From: Palsa-504 sp963795795
GTDB taxonomy: Bacteria; Actinomycetota; Actinomycetes; Streptosporangiales; Streptosporangiaceae
Reading direction: 5' to 3'
Length of the DNA: 64,000 bases
Assembly (NCBI GenBank): GCA_963795795.1
Contig: CAWCJS010000034.1
Location: 1-64,000, forward strand
Of the stretch, positions 43,381 through 52,325 are shown in pieces. Below the pieces are notes generated by a model, which did not search any database, was not told the DNA's origin, and saw nothing but the letters and a program-made list of their open reading frames with translations. Position 1 is the first letter of the stretch. Every line of letters begins with the position of its first letter. Made by a program: the position numbers and the translations under genes.

Positions 43381-43976
43381 GGGATGATCTCCTCTACCCC
43401 AGTATTACGACGAGACGGCGCTGATTGTTCTGTCGGGTTGTCCCGCAGGTGGCCGAGCAACCCGGCGAGGCGGCGATGGACCCGGAAGGAGCGGGACTTG
43501 ACCGTACCCACCGGGATGCCCAGCCGTTCGGCGATCTGGGCGTGGGTGAGGTCCTCGAAATGCTGCAGGCGGACCAGTTGTGCGTCCTCGGGGTCCAGCG
43601 CGTCGATGGCCCGGCGGACCTCCCACACGTCATAAACCTGCTCCACCGAGGGCGGCAAGCTGATCAGCGCCGGATCGGCCGGATCGGCTCCGTCGAGTGA
43701 ACCATGGCGCACCCGGGCCTCACGGCGGTGGATATCGATGGCGGCCCGGCGGGCGATGGTCGCCAGCCACGGTCCGACCTCCCGGACCGGGTCGTAGCTG
43801 CCCGCCGCCCGCCACGCCTGGACGAACGTCTGCTGGGCGGCTTCCTCGGCCAGGCCCTGATCCCCGAGCAGCTTGTAGGCCACCGCGTACACCAGCCGGC
43901 CGTACGCGCGGTACACGGCGCGCACCGCATCCGGATCCCCGGTCGCGAACCCGGCCAGCACGTCGGGATCCACCAC
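43377..43976 (-). CDS. ECF sigma factor, SigK-like
   Basis: 199 residues from GTG 43976 (or 43973). Sigma region 2: DAVRAVYRAYGRLVYAVAYK, LLGDQGLAEEAAQQTFVQAW (the -10 recognition helix), and region 4: LDPEDAQLVRLQHFEDLTHA, QIAERLGIPVGTVKSRSFRV, the -35 binding helix-turn-helix. The adjacent RskA-like protein is its anti-sigma, translationally coupled. Sigma-K family factors control envelope or redox responses in mycobacteria; here the target is unknown. The nearby plus-strand protease gene could be a target but has no shared operon. Confidence 0.87.
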   Translation of the reverse strand: MVDPDVLAGFATGDPDAVRAVYRAYGRLVYAVAYKLLGDQGLAEEAAQQTFVQAWRAAGSYDPVREVGPWLATIARRAAIDIHRREARVRHGSLDGADPADPALISLPPSVEQVYDVWEVRRAIDALDPEDAQLVRLQHFEDLTHAQIAERLGIPVGTVKSRSFRVHRRLAGLLGHLRDNPTEQSAPSRRNTGVEEIIP

Positions 43977-44085
43977 GACCCCCGACCTTACGCCCTGGCC
44001 AACCCGCGCGCCAGGCCCGGCACGGCCGACGGGAACCGGCCCGGGGAGGCCAGCGTTGAGACAGTGACACGGAAACGGAGGCGCC

Positions 44086-45656
44086 GTGGAACGGGCGGAT
44101 TTGGATCGGATCGAACGCGTCATCACTCACGAGCTAACCGAGCGCTTCGGGGTCGACACGGTGCAGCGGGCCGTGGTCCTGCAGTACGGCGACGACCCCG
44201 CGATCGGGCCGGGCCAGCTCCTGGTCCGGGCCTTCATCCCGGCTCCCGGGGCGCCGGCGGAATACGAGCAGGCCCTGGCCGAGTGGGAGCAGGCCCACCG
44301 GTCGGGTATCGAGGAGATGCGTCGCGAACTGTCGCTGCGGCTACCCTCGGCCAAGGTGCTCGAGTTCACCTTCGACGTCCCCGGCGCCGAGGTGCCCCGG
44401 ATCAGCATGCCGGACGACGGCACGCTGGCAGATCGAGCAGATGTCGGGGCGCGAGATCGTCACCACCGCCCTCTCGCTGCTCCGGGCCAACTACGTGTTC
44501 CCCGAGCTCGCCGAGCAGGCGGCCGTCGCGGTCGAGGCCAGGCTGGAGGCCGGCGAGTACGACGACCTGGACGAGATCACCCTCACCGAGCTCCTCACCA
44601 CCCACCTAAACGAAGTCTGCGACGACAAGCACCTGCGGGTGCGACTGGGCGGCGGCCCGATGCCCCACGGCCCTGGCCCCGGCCCGGGTGGCCCTGGCCC
44701 CGGCGGTCCTGGTCCCGGCCCCGGCGGTCCTGGTCCCGGCGGTCCTGGTCCTGGTCCCGGCGGTCCTGGTCCCGGCCCCGGCGGTCCCGGCCCCCGAGGT
44801 CGCGGCCCCAGGCGCCGGCACGACGGTCCTAACGGAGACGAAAGGGGGGATCACGAGACCAGACGGCTGGCCATGCGCAAGATGGGGCGGATGGACAACT
44901 TCGGCATCCGCCGGGTCGAGCGGCTCGACGGCAACGTCGGCTACCTGGACGTGCGCCGCGTGCCCGTCCCGGCCAACGCAGGACCGGCCATCACCGCGGC
45001 GATGGAACTGGTCGCGGGGACCTACGCGCTCATCATCGACCTGCGGCACAACGGCGGCGGCGCGCCGGAGGGCGTGGTCTATTGGTGCAGCTACCTGTTC
45101 GAGGAACACCCCACGCACCTGAACGACATCTTCCACGCCGATACCGGGGAGACCAGGCAGTTCTGGGCGCTTCCCTACGTGCCGGGCACCCGCTACGTCG
45201 ATCGGCCGGTCTACGTGCTGACCAGCAGCCACACCTTCTCCGGCGGCGAGGACTTCGCCTACACCCTGCAGGCGCTGGGGCGCGCGGAGGTAATCGGCGA
45301 GACCACGGGCGGCGGTGCCCACCCGACTCGCGGGTTCCCGATCAGCCAGGCCGTGCACATCGGCATCCCGTTCGCGCGCTCGATCAACCCGGTCACCGGG
45401 ACGAACTGGCAGGGTACCGGCGTGGTGCCCGACGTCGCCGTGCCCGAAGACCAGGCCTACGACGTCGCGTACGCCCGGGCGCTCCGGCACGTGCTGGTCA
45501 CGGACGACGTGCCCCCGTTCATCGCGGACGAGGCCCGCCAGGCGCTGGCCACGCTGCCCGAGACCGCGCGGTCCGAGACTGCGGCGCCCGAGACCACTAC
45601 GCCCGAGACCGCGGCGTCCGACCCGGGCAGGCGCCGCGGCGGAGCCGGTCAGCTAG
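44086..45656 (+). CDS. S41-type (IRBP-like) peptidase with extra N-terminal domain, frameshifted
   Basis: The first 115 residues from ATG 44086 (MERADLDRIERVITHELTER, LLVRAFIPAPGAPAEYEQAL) form a helical/alpha-beta domain with no recognised family. A one-base shift near 44430 leads into the peptidase: IEQMSGREIVTTALSLLRAN, LNEVCDDKHLRVRL, a long Gly-Pro repeat, then NVGYLDVRRVPVPANAGPAI, LIIDLRHNGGGAPEGVVYWC, and the serine site TSSHTFSGGEDFAYTLQALG, GETTGGGAHPTRGFP. S41 proteases cleave C-termini; IRBP-like ones are often cytoplasmic. No signal peptide is seen. The stop near 45656 needs a final shift, since the frame otherwise runs into adnA. Confidence 0.7.
44668..44797 (+). repeat. Gly-Pro coding repeat in the S41 peptidase
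   Basis: About 130 bases built from degenerate ggtcctggtcccggc units, encoding GGPGPGPGG-type repeats. The repeat separates the helical S41 N-terminal domain from the catalytic core, an insertion probably made by unequal slippage. Period multiples of 15 bases keep the frame. Confidence 0.75.
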
Positions 45657-48600
45657 TGACCTGCTCGCCGTCCGGGTGGACCGGGCAGCAGGACGCGACG
45701 GGGCACGTGCGGCAGCCGGGATTCACCCGCGCCCGGAACACGGGGCCGGCCATCCCGGCCGCGACGGTCTCCACCAGGTCCTTGGCCCAGGCGGGATCCG
45801 CGTCGTCGGCCAGGGCCTCCTGCCGCTGCACCTTGGCCCGCATGGTCACGCCCGCCGCCTTGCCGACCTGGACCAGCTCCGCCCCGCCCGGCTCGGCGAG
45901 GCCGAGCTGCTCGAACGCGCCGAGCAGGATGGCGAGCTGGTACACGCCCAGCTGCGGATGGCGGGCGAGCTCGTCCTCGCGGGGAGCGCTGCCGCCGGTC
46001 TTCAGGTCGACGACGACCGCCCGGCCGTCCTGATCGGACTCCAGCCTGTCTACCTTGCCCGTGATCTCGACCTGGCCGATCCGGACCTTGAACGCCTGCT
46101 CCACCGCGACGAGCTCGCGCGGGTTGGCGGCGTGCCAGTCGAGGAACCTGCGGACCATCCGCTCGGCCAGCGCCCGCTGCTTGGCGCTGTACCAGGCGCT
46201 GCCGAAGTCCAGGTGGTGCCAGATCTCGTCGATCCGGTCGGCCACGGCCTGCTCGGTGGCGCCGGACGCGGCCAGCACGGCGGCGGCGTGGATGACCGTG
46301 CCCAGGTGACGCAGCACGTCCGACCGGCCCGCGCCGACCGCCGCCTCGAGTAGCCAGCGCAGGCCGCACCGGGTGAACGACTCGACCTGGGACGGGGACA
46401 GCCGGACGGCCTCCCCGCCCGCCACGATCGGGCCGGCCTCGGACAGCTCGGTCAGCGCGTACCACTCCCGCGGGTGTGCCGCGCGGACCCCGACGGCGGC
46501 CAGCCGGGCCAGCTGCGCCGCCGCCGCCTGGCGGACGGCCGGCGACCTGGCGGTGTCGGCGGCGGCGCGGCGCAGGTCCGCGACCAGCGCGGGCAGGGAC
46601 AGCCAGCGGTGCGACCCGCCACCAGTGACGCGCTCGATCGGGATGTCGTCGCCCGCCAGCTCGGTCAGGAACCGGGACGGCCGCTGGTCGGTGTCCTCGC
46701 CGCCCGCGGCGGTGACGACGAGCCGCCGGCGCGCCCGGGTCGCCGCGACGTAGAACAGCCGGCGTTCCTCGGCGAGGAGCTTCGCCGCCAGCATGGCCGC
46801 GTCCACGTCCGCGCCCTGGCCGTCGCCCCACTCCCCGGGCCTGGCGGCCTCCGCGAGCTCGTCGGCCCCGAGCAGGGACCCGCGCAGCCGCAGGTCGGGC
46901 CAGGTCTCCTCCTGGACGCCCGCGACCACCACGACGTCCCACTCCAGGCCCTTGGACCGGTGGGCGGTCAGGACGCGGACGCAGTCGTCGCGAGCCGCGC
47001 GCTCGGCCAGGGTGTCGCCGACGATCTCCTGCCCGGCCAGGCTGTCCGCGAACAGGCCGGGCGAGCCCGGCGGCATCGTCTCGGTGAAGTGCGCGGCCTT
47101 GTCGAACAGCGCGAGCACGGCGTCCAGGTCGCGGTCGGCGGCCGCGCCCGCCGGGCCGCCCGCCGCGGAGGCCCGCTGCCACATCTCGGCGAGCCCGGAA
47201 GCAGCCCAGATCGCCCACAGCACGTCCTCGGCGTTGCCGCCGTCGGTGATGGCGTCCCTGGCCACGGCGAGCAGCCCCGCCACCCGCCTGGCCGGCCCCG
47301 CCACGCCGTCCGGGACCCCGATCAGGTCCCGCGGCTCCAGCAGGGCGCCTGCGATGAGGTCACCGGTCCGGTCCTTGTCGCCCGCGGCGTCCGCCAGCAA
47401 CCCGAGCGACCGGCGCAGGCGGCGCAGGCCGAGGGCGTCGGTGCCGCCGAGCGGGCCGCAGAGCAGCTCGGCGGCGCTCTGGTCGTCCAGCACGGACGGC
47501 CGCAGCGCGCAGCGGAGCAGCATGAGCAGCGGCCGCGTGCCTGGCTCGTCTGCGAGCGGCAGGTCGTCGCCGGCCACGGTGACCGGGACTCCGGCCGCCG
47601 TCAGCGCCCGCCGCAGCAGCGGCACCTGCCGGGCCGCCGAGCGGACCAGGACCGCCATCGACGACCAGGGCACGCCGTCGGCCAGGTGGGCCCGCCGCAG
47701 CGTGTCGGCGACCAGCGCGGCCTCCTGGGTCGAGCTGTCCGCGACGAGGATGCGGACCTCGCCGGCACCCCCGGACCGGGGATCAGGTCACGATGGCCAG
47801 CTGACGAAGCCGACCCGGCGGGCGCGCGCGGCAGCCGGCGTGCGACCCGACGGGACGCGGCAAGCAGGACCGGGCCGCTGCGGCGGCAGGTGCGCAGCGC
47901 GACCACGGGGGCGGTTTTCCCCGCCGCGGTGCGGAACCGCTCGGGGAACTCGGTCAGGGCGCGCACGTCGGCGCCGCGGAACGCGTAGATGGACTGGTCG
48001 GGGTCGCCGACCGCGATCAGCTCGCGACCTTCGCCGGCCAGCGCGAGCAGCAGCGATTCCTGCGCCGGGTCGCTGTCCTGGTATTCGTCGACGAACACCA
48101 CGTCGTAGGCGCCGCGCTCGCGCTGCCTGGTCTCCTCCCGGCTGAGCAGGGCGGCGGCAATCCTGACGATCTCGGCGTAGTCGTAAGCGGGGACCGGTGC
48201 GAGGTCGAAGCGGGCCGCGTACCTGTCGAAGAACGCGCTCGCCGCTACCCAGTCGTCGCGGCCACGCTGCAGGCCTAGTTGACGCAGCCCCCGGCCGTCC
48301 AGGCCGCGCTCCGCGGCGCGCAGCAGCAGGTCACGCACCTCTTCGGCGAAGCCCCTGGTGGCCAGGGCCGGACGGAGCCGGACGGGCCAGCGGACCCCGC
48401 CGTCCTGGGCCTCGCCGCGCAGCATCCGGCGCACCTCGAGCAGCTGCTCGGGCGCGGACAGCAGCCGCGGCGGCTCGTCGCCCGCGAGCACGAACTCCCG
48501 GCGGGCCAGCGCGTAGGCGTAGCTGTGGAAGGTCATGGCCAGCGGCTCGCGGGTGGTGCGGCGCAGCCGCGCGGTAATGCGCTCGCGGAGCTCGGCCGCG

Positions 48601-48842
48601 GCCTTGCGGCTGAAGGTCAGGACGAGCACGCGCTCGGGGTCGATGCCCCGCCGCTCGATCCGGTCCGCCACCGCGGCCACGATCGTGGTCGTCTTGCCGG
48701 TGCCGGGGCCCGCCAGCACCAGCAGGGGGCCGCCGGCGTGGTCGACCACCTGCTGCTGCGCCTCGTCCAGGCGCGGCGCCGTCGCCCCCGGCAACGGCCG
48801 GCGGACGAGGCGGTAGGCGGGTGCGCGGGAATGTTCCATCAC
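45649..48842 (-). CDS. adnA: AdnA-like helicase-nuclease subunit, one frameshift
   Basis: Starts GTG 48842 or ATG 48839 (MEHSRAPAYRLVRRPLPG). UvrD-type motor: Q-motif RLDEAQQQVVDHAGGPLLVL, Walker A AGPGTGKTTTI, VLVLTFSRKAAAELRERITA, Walker B VVFVDEYQDSDPAQESLLLA, DPDQSIYAFRGADVRAL. Near 47775, at a C/G run, the frame shifts and continues with VLTAHRSKGLEWDVVVVAGV and EERRLFYVAATRARRRLVVT. The C-terminus is a RecB-type nuclease, GKVDRLESDQDGRAVVVDLK then TG, with four cysteines (RCGLRWLLEA and CRTCPVASCC) suited to an iron-sulfur cluster. Partner of AdnB in break resection. Preceded by a PafBC-type promoter. Confidence 0.9.
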
Positions 48843-48847
48843 AAGCG

Positions 48848-48869
48848 ATTCCAGCAGACGCCACCGACA
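48848..48869 (-). promoter_or_regulatory. PafBC-type DNA-damage promoter of adnA
   Basis: On the minus strand ATGTCGGTG, eight bases, then TGGAAT. This copies the adnB element, and the surrounding 40 bases (gtctgctggaat) are also alike. The coding start (GTG 48842) follows the -10 after five bases, a leaderless layout. Shared promoters would keep the two subunits in step although they are no longer adjacent. Confidence 0.75.
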
Positions 48870-48997
48870 TTTCGGCGGTGATCCGGCCGAGGCCGCGGCG
48901 TGTCGCGCGGCGGGTCTGCACCACCCGCAACTGCGGTCACGACACCCACTGCCGACTCCCTCGCCGCCGCTCAGGCGGGACCTGGTACCCGGGGCCG

Positions 48998-49875
48998 TCA
49001 GCCGCCGAGTTGGTCGGCGAGGTGCCGGGCGTTGACCTGGGCGTAGTTGCTGTAGCAGTTGTTGAACAGCACGTGGGTGACCTCTGCGTTGTCGGCCAGG
49101 GCGCGGATCCTGGGCGCCCAGTCGTCTAGCTCGCTGTCGGTGTAGCGGTAGCCGAACCGCTCGTAGATGTCCTTGCTGTCCCACTTGTCCGAGTGGCCGT
49201 GCATGCGGACCACGGCCAGGTCGCTGGTGGCGGCCAGCACCGGCGGGATCGAGCTGGGGTAGCCCTGCGGCATGTCCACGCACACGTAAGGCAGCTGGTG
49301 GGCGGCCAGGAAACCCAGGGTCTCTGCCTGGTTGTCCTCGGTCATCCAGGTGCGGTTGCGGAACTCCACGCACACCCGGTCCGGCGCGGCCCGCTCCGCG
49401 CAGGCCAGGATGTAGTCCTTGCGGGCGCGGGAGATCGGGAACCAGGGCGGGAACTGCAGCAAGATCGCGCCGAGCTTGCCGGCCGCGCGCAGCGGCTCCA
49501 GCGCGGCCAGGAACCGGTCCCAGGCCTGATCGGCCACCGCCGGGTCCACGTCGTTGAGGTACACCCGGTCCTTGCCGGTCTTGCCCGCGGCCTCGCGCAG
49601 GTCGGCGGGCAGCGCCTTGACCGGGGTGGGGTGCTGGGTGAACAGGCTGAACGCCTTGACGTTGAAGGTGAACCCGGCCGGGGTCCGCTCCGCCCAGGAC
49701 CCGGCGGTCTGCTCGGCGGGCAGCGCGTAGTACGTGGCGTCCACCTCGACCAGCGGGAACTGGCGGGCATAGAACCGCAGCCGCTTCTCCGGCGTGTCCG
49801 CCTCGGGCGGGTACCAGCCGGAGGCGATCAGCGTCTTGTCCGTCCACGACGCCGTGCCGACCGGATCTGTCCCAT
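48998..49875 (-). CDS. DUF72 family protein, one N-terminal frameshift
   Basis: About 292 residues. The body (VDATYYALPAEQTAGSWAER, TPAGFTFNVKAFSLFTQHPT, LGAILLQFPPWFPISRARKD, VEFRNRTWMTEDNQAETLGF, VVRMHGHSDKWDSKDIYERF, THVLFNNCYSNYAQVNARHL) is the DUF72 TIM-barrel. The frame remains open upstream (GTASWTDKTLIASGWYPPEA) but has no start codon; ATG 49875 (MGQIR) lies one base out of frame, so a base is missing near 49858 in a G run. DUF72 proteins are widespread and uncharacterised. The gene stands alone, downstream of the ECF operon. Confidence 0.85.
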
Positions 49876-49909
49876 ACTCGCAGCGTACGAGAAACCCCGC
49901 CCAGCCCGG

Positions 49910-50605
49910 TCACTCGCCCGACGGGCGGACGCGCGGGCCCCGGATGGTAAACGCGGCCAGGCCGACCGCGAAGACGACCATGGCAGTGATCCAGCCGCCC
50001 CGGTCGGTGGCCGGGCGGGCCGCCCAGGTCAGTGGCTCGGAGTAGTTGGCGACCAGTGCGAACTGGCAGATGGCCATGTAGGCGAGCGGCCCGGTCCACG
50101 CCACGAGCCCGCCGGTAACGAGCGAGGTGATCAGCCCGATACCGGCGAAGCCCATGACGTTCTCCGCGATCCCGAGGACGCCGGTGGCCAGGTAGACGCT
50201 GGTTTGGGGGTGGTACGCGGCCGCTGCGGCGAGCGCCAGCAGCCCGATGGCGGCACCGCATAGAGCGAGTGCCGTCCCGAGGCGCAGGAACGGCAGCCAG
50301 CGGCCGGTCGCCCGCTCCGGCTCGCCGAACGGGTTGTGCGCGGTCACCGCGATGATGGCGGCGGCGCAGCCCTCGATGATCATGGGAAGCTCCGTCGCGC
50401 CCTGACCGCCCCCGTACCACCAGTGGTACGTCAGCCCCGACCACAGGACGACGGCGCAGCCGGCCAGCGCCGCGAGGGCGGCCGGGACCTGGCGGCTGCG
50501 CCAGTGCAGCCAGGCCAGATGCGCAGCGGCCAGCCAGGCCGATCCGGCCGCCGGCGGGGCCACGTGGCGAGCCCGGGTGACGCTCGCGGAGTCGGCCGTG
50601 CTCAC
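49910..50605 (-). CDS. Seven-span membrane protein of the ECF/ABC operon
   Basis: 231 residues from GTG 50605, which overlaps the TGA of the repeat peptide (50602-50604). About six to seven membrane spans: AWLAAAHLAWLHWRSRQVPA, ALAALAGCAVVLWSGLTYHW, LGTALALCGAAIGLLALAAA, IGLITSLVTGGLVAWTGPLA. No family was recognised; it looks like the second membrane component of a lantibiotic-immunity or MacB-like ABC-2 exporter set. Last gene of the operon that begins with the ECF sigma factor at 54472. Confidence 0.6.
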   Translation of the reverse strand: MSTADSASVTRARHVAPPAAGSAWLAAAHLAWLHWRSRQVPAALAALAGCAVVLWSGLTYHWWYGGGQGATELPMIIEGCAAAIIAVTAHNPFGEPERATGRWLPFLRLGTALALCGAAIGLLALAAAAAYHPQTSVYLATGVLGIAENVMGFAGIGLITSLVTGGLVAWTGPLAYMAICQFALVANYSEPLTWAARPATDRGGWITAMVVFAVGLAAFTIRGPRVRPSGE

Positions 50606-50784
50606 GAGATCCGCGCCACGGTGTGGCCGCTCACGGGACCTGCGGCAGGGGTAACGGCGTTCATGGGACCTGCGGCAGGGGTAACGGCGCTCATGGGACC
50701 TGCGGCAAGGGTAACGGCGCTCGTGGGACCTGCGGTAGGGGTAACGGCGCTCATGGGACCTGCGGCAGGGGTAACGGCGCTCAT
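50602..50784 (-). CDS. Translationally coupled ten-residue-repeat peptide
   Basis: A 60-residue frame starts at ATG 50784, whose bases overlap the permease stop (50783-50781), and ends at 50602 where its TGA overlaps the next gene's GTG. It is built from tandem copies of a ten-residue unit, MSAVTPAAGP, with five well-conserved copies and a tail VSGHTVARIS. The repeat DNA is nearly perfect over 150 bases and in frame. It could be a small secreted or membrane-associated peptide, or a spacer that maintains translational coupling. No signal peptide or family was recognised. Expression is inferred from coupling on both sides. Confidence 0.5.
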   Translation of the reverse strand: MSAVTPAAGPMSAVTPTAGPTSAVTLAAGPMSAVTPAAGPMNAVTPAAGPVSGHTVARIS

Positions 50785-50790
50785 GGGACC
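50641..50790. repeat. 30-bp minisatellite, five near-perfect copies
   Basis: Five copies of tgcggcaggggtaacggcgc plus tcatgggacc (30 bases), with partial copies at both ends (50631-50640, 50791-50800). Each copy contains a permease-end-like caggtcccatgagcgcc on the minus strand, so the array may have grown from the permease stop/start junction itself. Confidence 0.85.
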
Positions 50791-52325
50791 TGCGCCAGGG
50801 TGACGTGGCCGGCCTTGAGCGCCGCCAGGTTCGCGACCAGCCACGCGTGCCGGGTCGTGGCCGTCAGCGCCGCGAACCGGGCCGCGGCCGTGGCGATCTG
50901 CGCCTGCTGGCGGCCCGGCCCGCTGGCGGGGAACGGCTGCGAGCCGATCGCTTTAAGCAGCCCGTTCAAGACGGCCTGCTGCGCCGGGTTGCCCGGGTCC
51001 GCCTGGAACTCCGGGCCGACGCCCGGCACCGTGACCATCCGGCCGATCGACCCCACGATGACGGCGTGCGCGACGTCCTGCTCGAAGCTATCGGCGAACA
51101 GGACCGGGTTCGGTATCAGGGCGAGGGCGTTGTCCATCATGAACTCGTAGACGGGCGGCGTGCCGACCACGACGCCGTCCCCTCCCTGGCCGAACACCAC
51201 CGCGGGCAGCGCCCGGTCCGCGACCTCCACGGCCCGGACCGGCGCGCCAGGCAGACCGGCGAGCTCGGGCATGACCAGGTCAAAGGACTTCACGGTCTGG
51301 CCCAGATAGCTCTGGTAGGCCGGGTGCAGGCAGACCGGGAACGATGCGCTGCCGCCGCAGACCGGCGTGTACGGGATCGGCCGGTCGGCGGCGGAGCCGT
51401 GCAAGAGCGGGATCTCGGTCCCTGCGATGACCGACCCCTTCGCGGTCCCGGCCAGACCGAACCCGACCACGGCCAGGCCGACGCCGACCGCGAAGATGGC
51501 CGTCGCCACGGTACGCAGGCGCGCCCCGCCGGCGCTCGCGGCGGCGAGGGCCCCGCGCCACCCGACGCCCCCGGTCCGCGGGGACAGCCCGAGCAAGCCG
51601 ATCGCCCCCAGGGTCGCCCCGGCGAAGAAGATGACCTGGACGATCAACACGTCCGGCGCTACGGGGTAGAAGATGCCCGAGTCGTTGGGCGGCACGGCGC
51701 CGTCCGGCGACAGGACGCCGATCGGGCCGCCGCTCATGGTGACCGAAACGCGGAAGGCCTCCAGTACGACCACCATGATGCCCACCGCGACGATCGGGGC
51801 GGTGAACCGGCCGGGGAACAGCGCCCCCAGGGTGAACGCGAGGGCGCAGACCGCGGTCAACGCCACGGCGCCGGCCACGACCGGCCAGACCGGCGGCCCG
51901 CCCCAGGTCGCCGTCGTGGCCGTCTTCACGTACACCGCGGCGACTCCGGCCAGGAAAACGGCCAGCACCCAGGCCAGAGTGCCCCCGAACGAGCACAGCT
52001 GCCGCGTCCAGGCGGGCCTGGCGGTGGTGGCCAGCAGGTCAAAGACGCGGCGACGGCCCTCCCGCGACCCGGCCCACGCGGCAAAGCCGGCGGTGAAGGG
52101 CACGCAGTCGGGCCAGAACTTGTTGAGGATGACGGTCGCGCGCAGGGGCCAGAGATCGGGGTAGGCGGTGGCGGTCCGGAACGGGTCGAAGATGAACAGG
52201 ACCACCAGCAGCGGTAGGCCCCAGACGAAGGTGCTGTGCCTGATCTCCATGCGGAGGATGCGGGCGACGAGCGGCGCCGGGCGGCGCCAGCCCGGTCGTG
52301 CGCCCTCGGCGACGGCAGCGGTCAC
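50781..52325 (-). CDS. ABC exporter permease with large outer domain
   Basis: 514 residues from ATG 52325, overlapping the ATPase stop by four bases. Membrane spans: FVWGLPLLVVLFIFDPFRTA, LAWVLAVFLAGVAAVYVKTA, VWPVVAGAVALTAVCALAFT, APIVAVGIMVVVLEAFRVSV, VIFFAGATLGAIGLLGLSPR, VATAIFAVGVGLAVVGFGLA. After the last span a long soluble region (residues about 300-514) is rich in short motifs and contains two cysteines in TPVCGGSASFPVCLHPAY. This fits ABC-2 type export permeases fused to an outer domain. Partner ATPase upstream, ECF sigma further upstream. Confidence 0.75.
   Translation of the reverse strand: MTAAVAEGARPGWRRPAPLVARILRMEIRHSTFVWGLPLLVVLFIFDPFRTATAYPDLWPLRATVILNKFWPDCVPFTAGFAAWAGSREGRRRVFDLLATTARPAWTRQLCSFGGTLAWVLAVFLAGVAAVYVKTATTATWGGPPVWPVVAGAVALTAVCALAFTLGALFPGRFTAPIVAVGIMVVVLEAFRVSVTMSGGPIGVLSPDGAVPPNDSGIFYPVAPDVLIVQVIFFAGATLGAIGLLGLSPRTGGVGWRGALAAASAGGARLRTVATAIFAVGVGLAVVGFGLAGTAKGSVIAGTEIPLLHGSAADRPIPYTPVCGGSASFPVCLHPAYQSYLGQTVKSFDLVMPELAGLPGAPVRAVEVADRALPAVVFGQGGDGVVVGTPPVYEFMMDNALALIPNPVLFADSFEQDVAHAVIVGSIGRMVTVPGVGPEFQADPGNPAQQAVLNGLLKAIGSQPFPASGPGRQQAQIATAAARFAALTATTRHAWLVANLAALKAGHVTLAQVP

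Noticed and set aside
44441..46033. A frame joining the S41 peptidase to sequence beyond 45656.
   Set aside because: The extension is antisense to adnA and has no homology; the real end is near 45650.
47601..50444. A 947-codon frame linking adnA to the membrane and DUF72 region.
   Set aside because: Upstream of 48842 it is noise from other genes in the wrong frame; only the lower part is adnA.
50641..50790. A CRISPR array.
   Set aside because: The 30-base units are directly adjacent with no spacers and no cas genes; it is a coding minisatellite.
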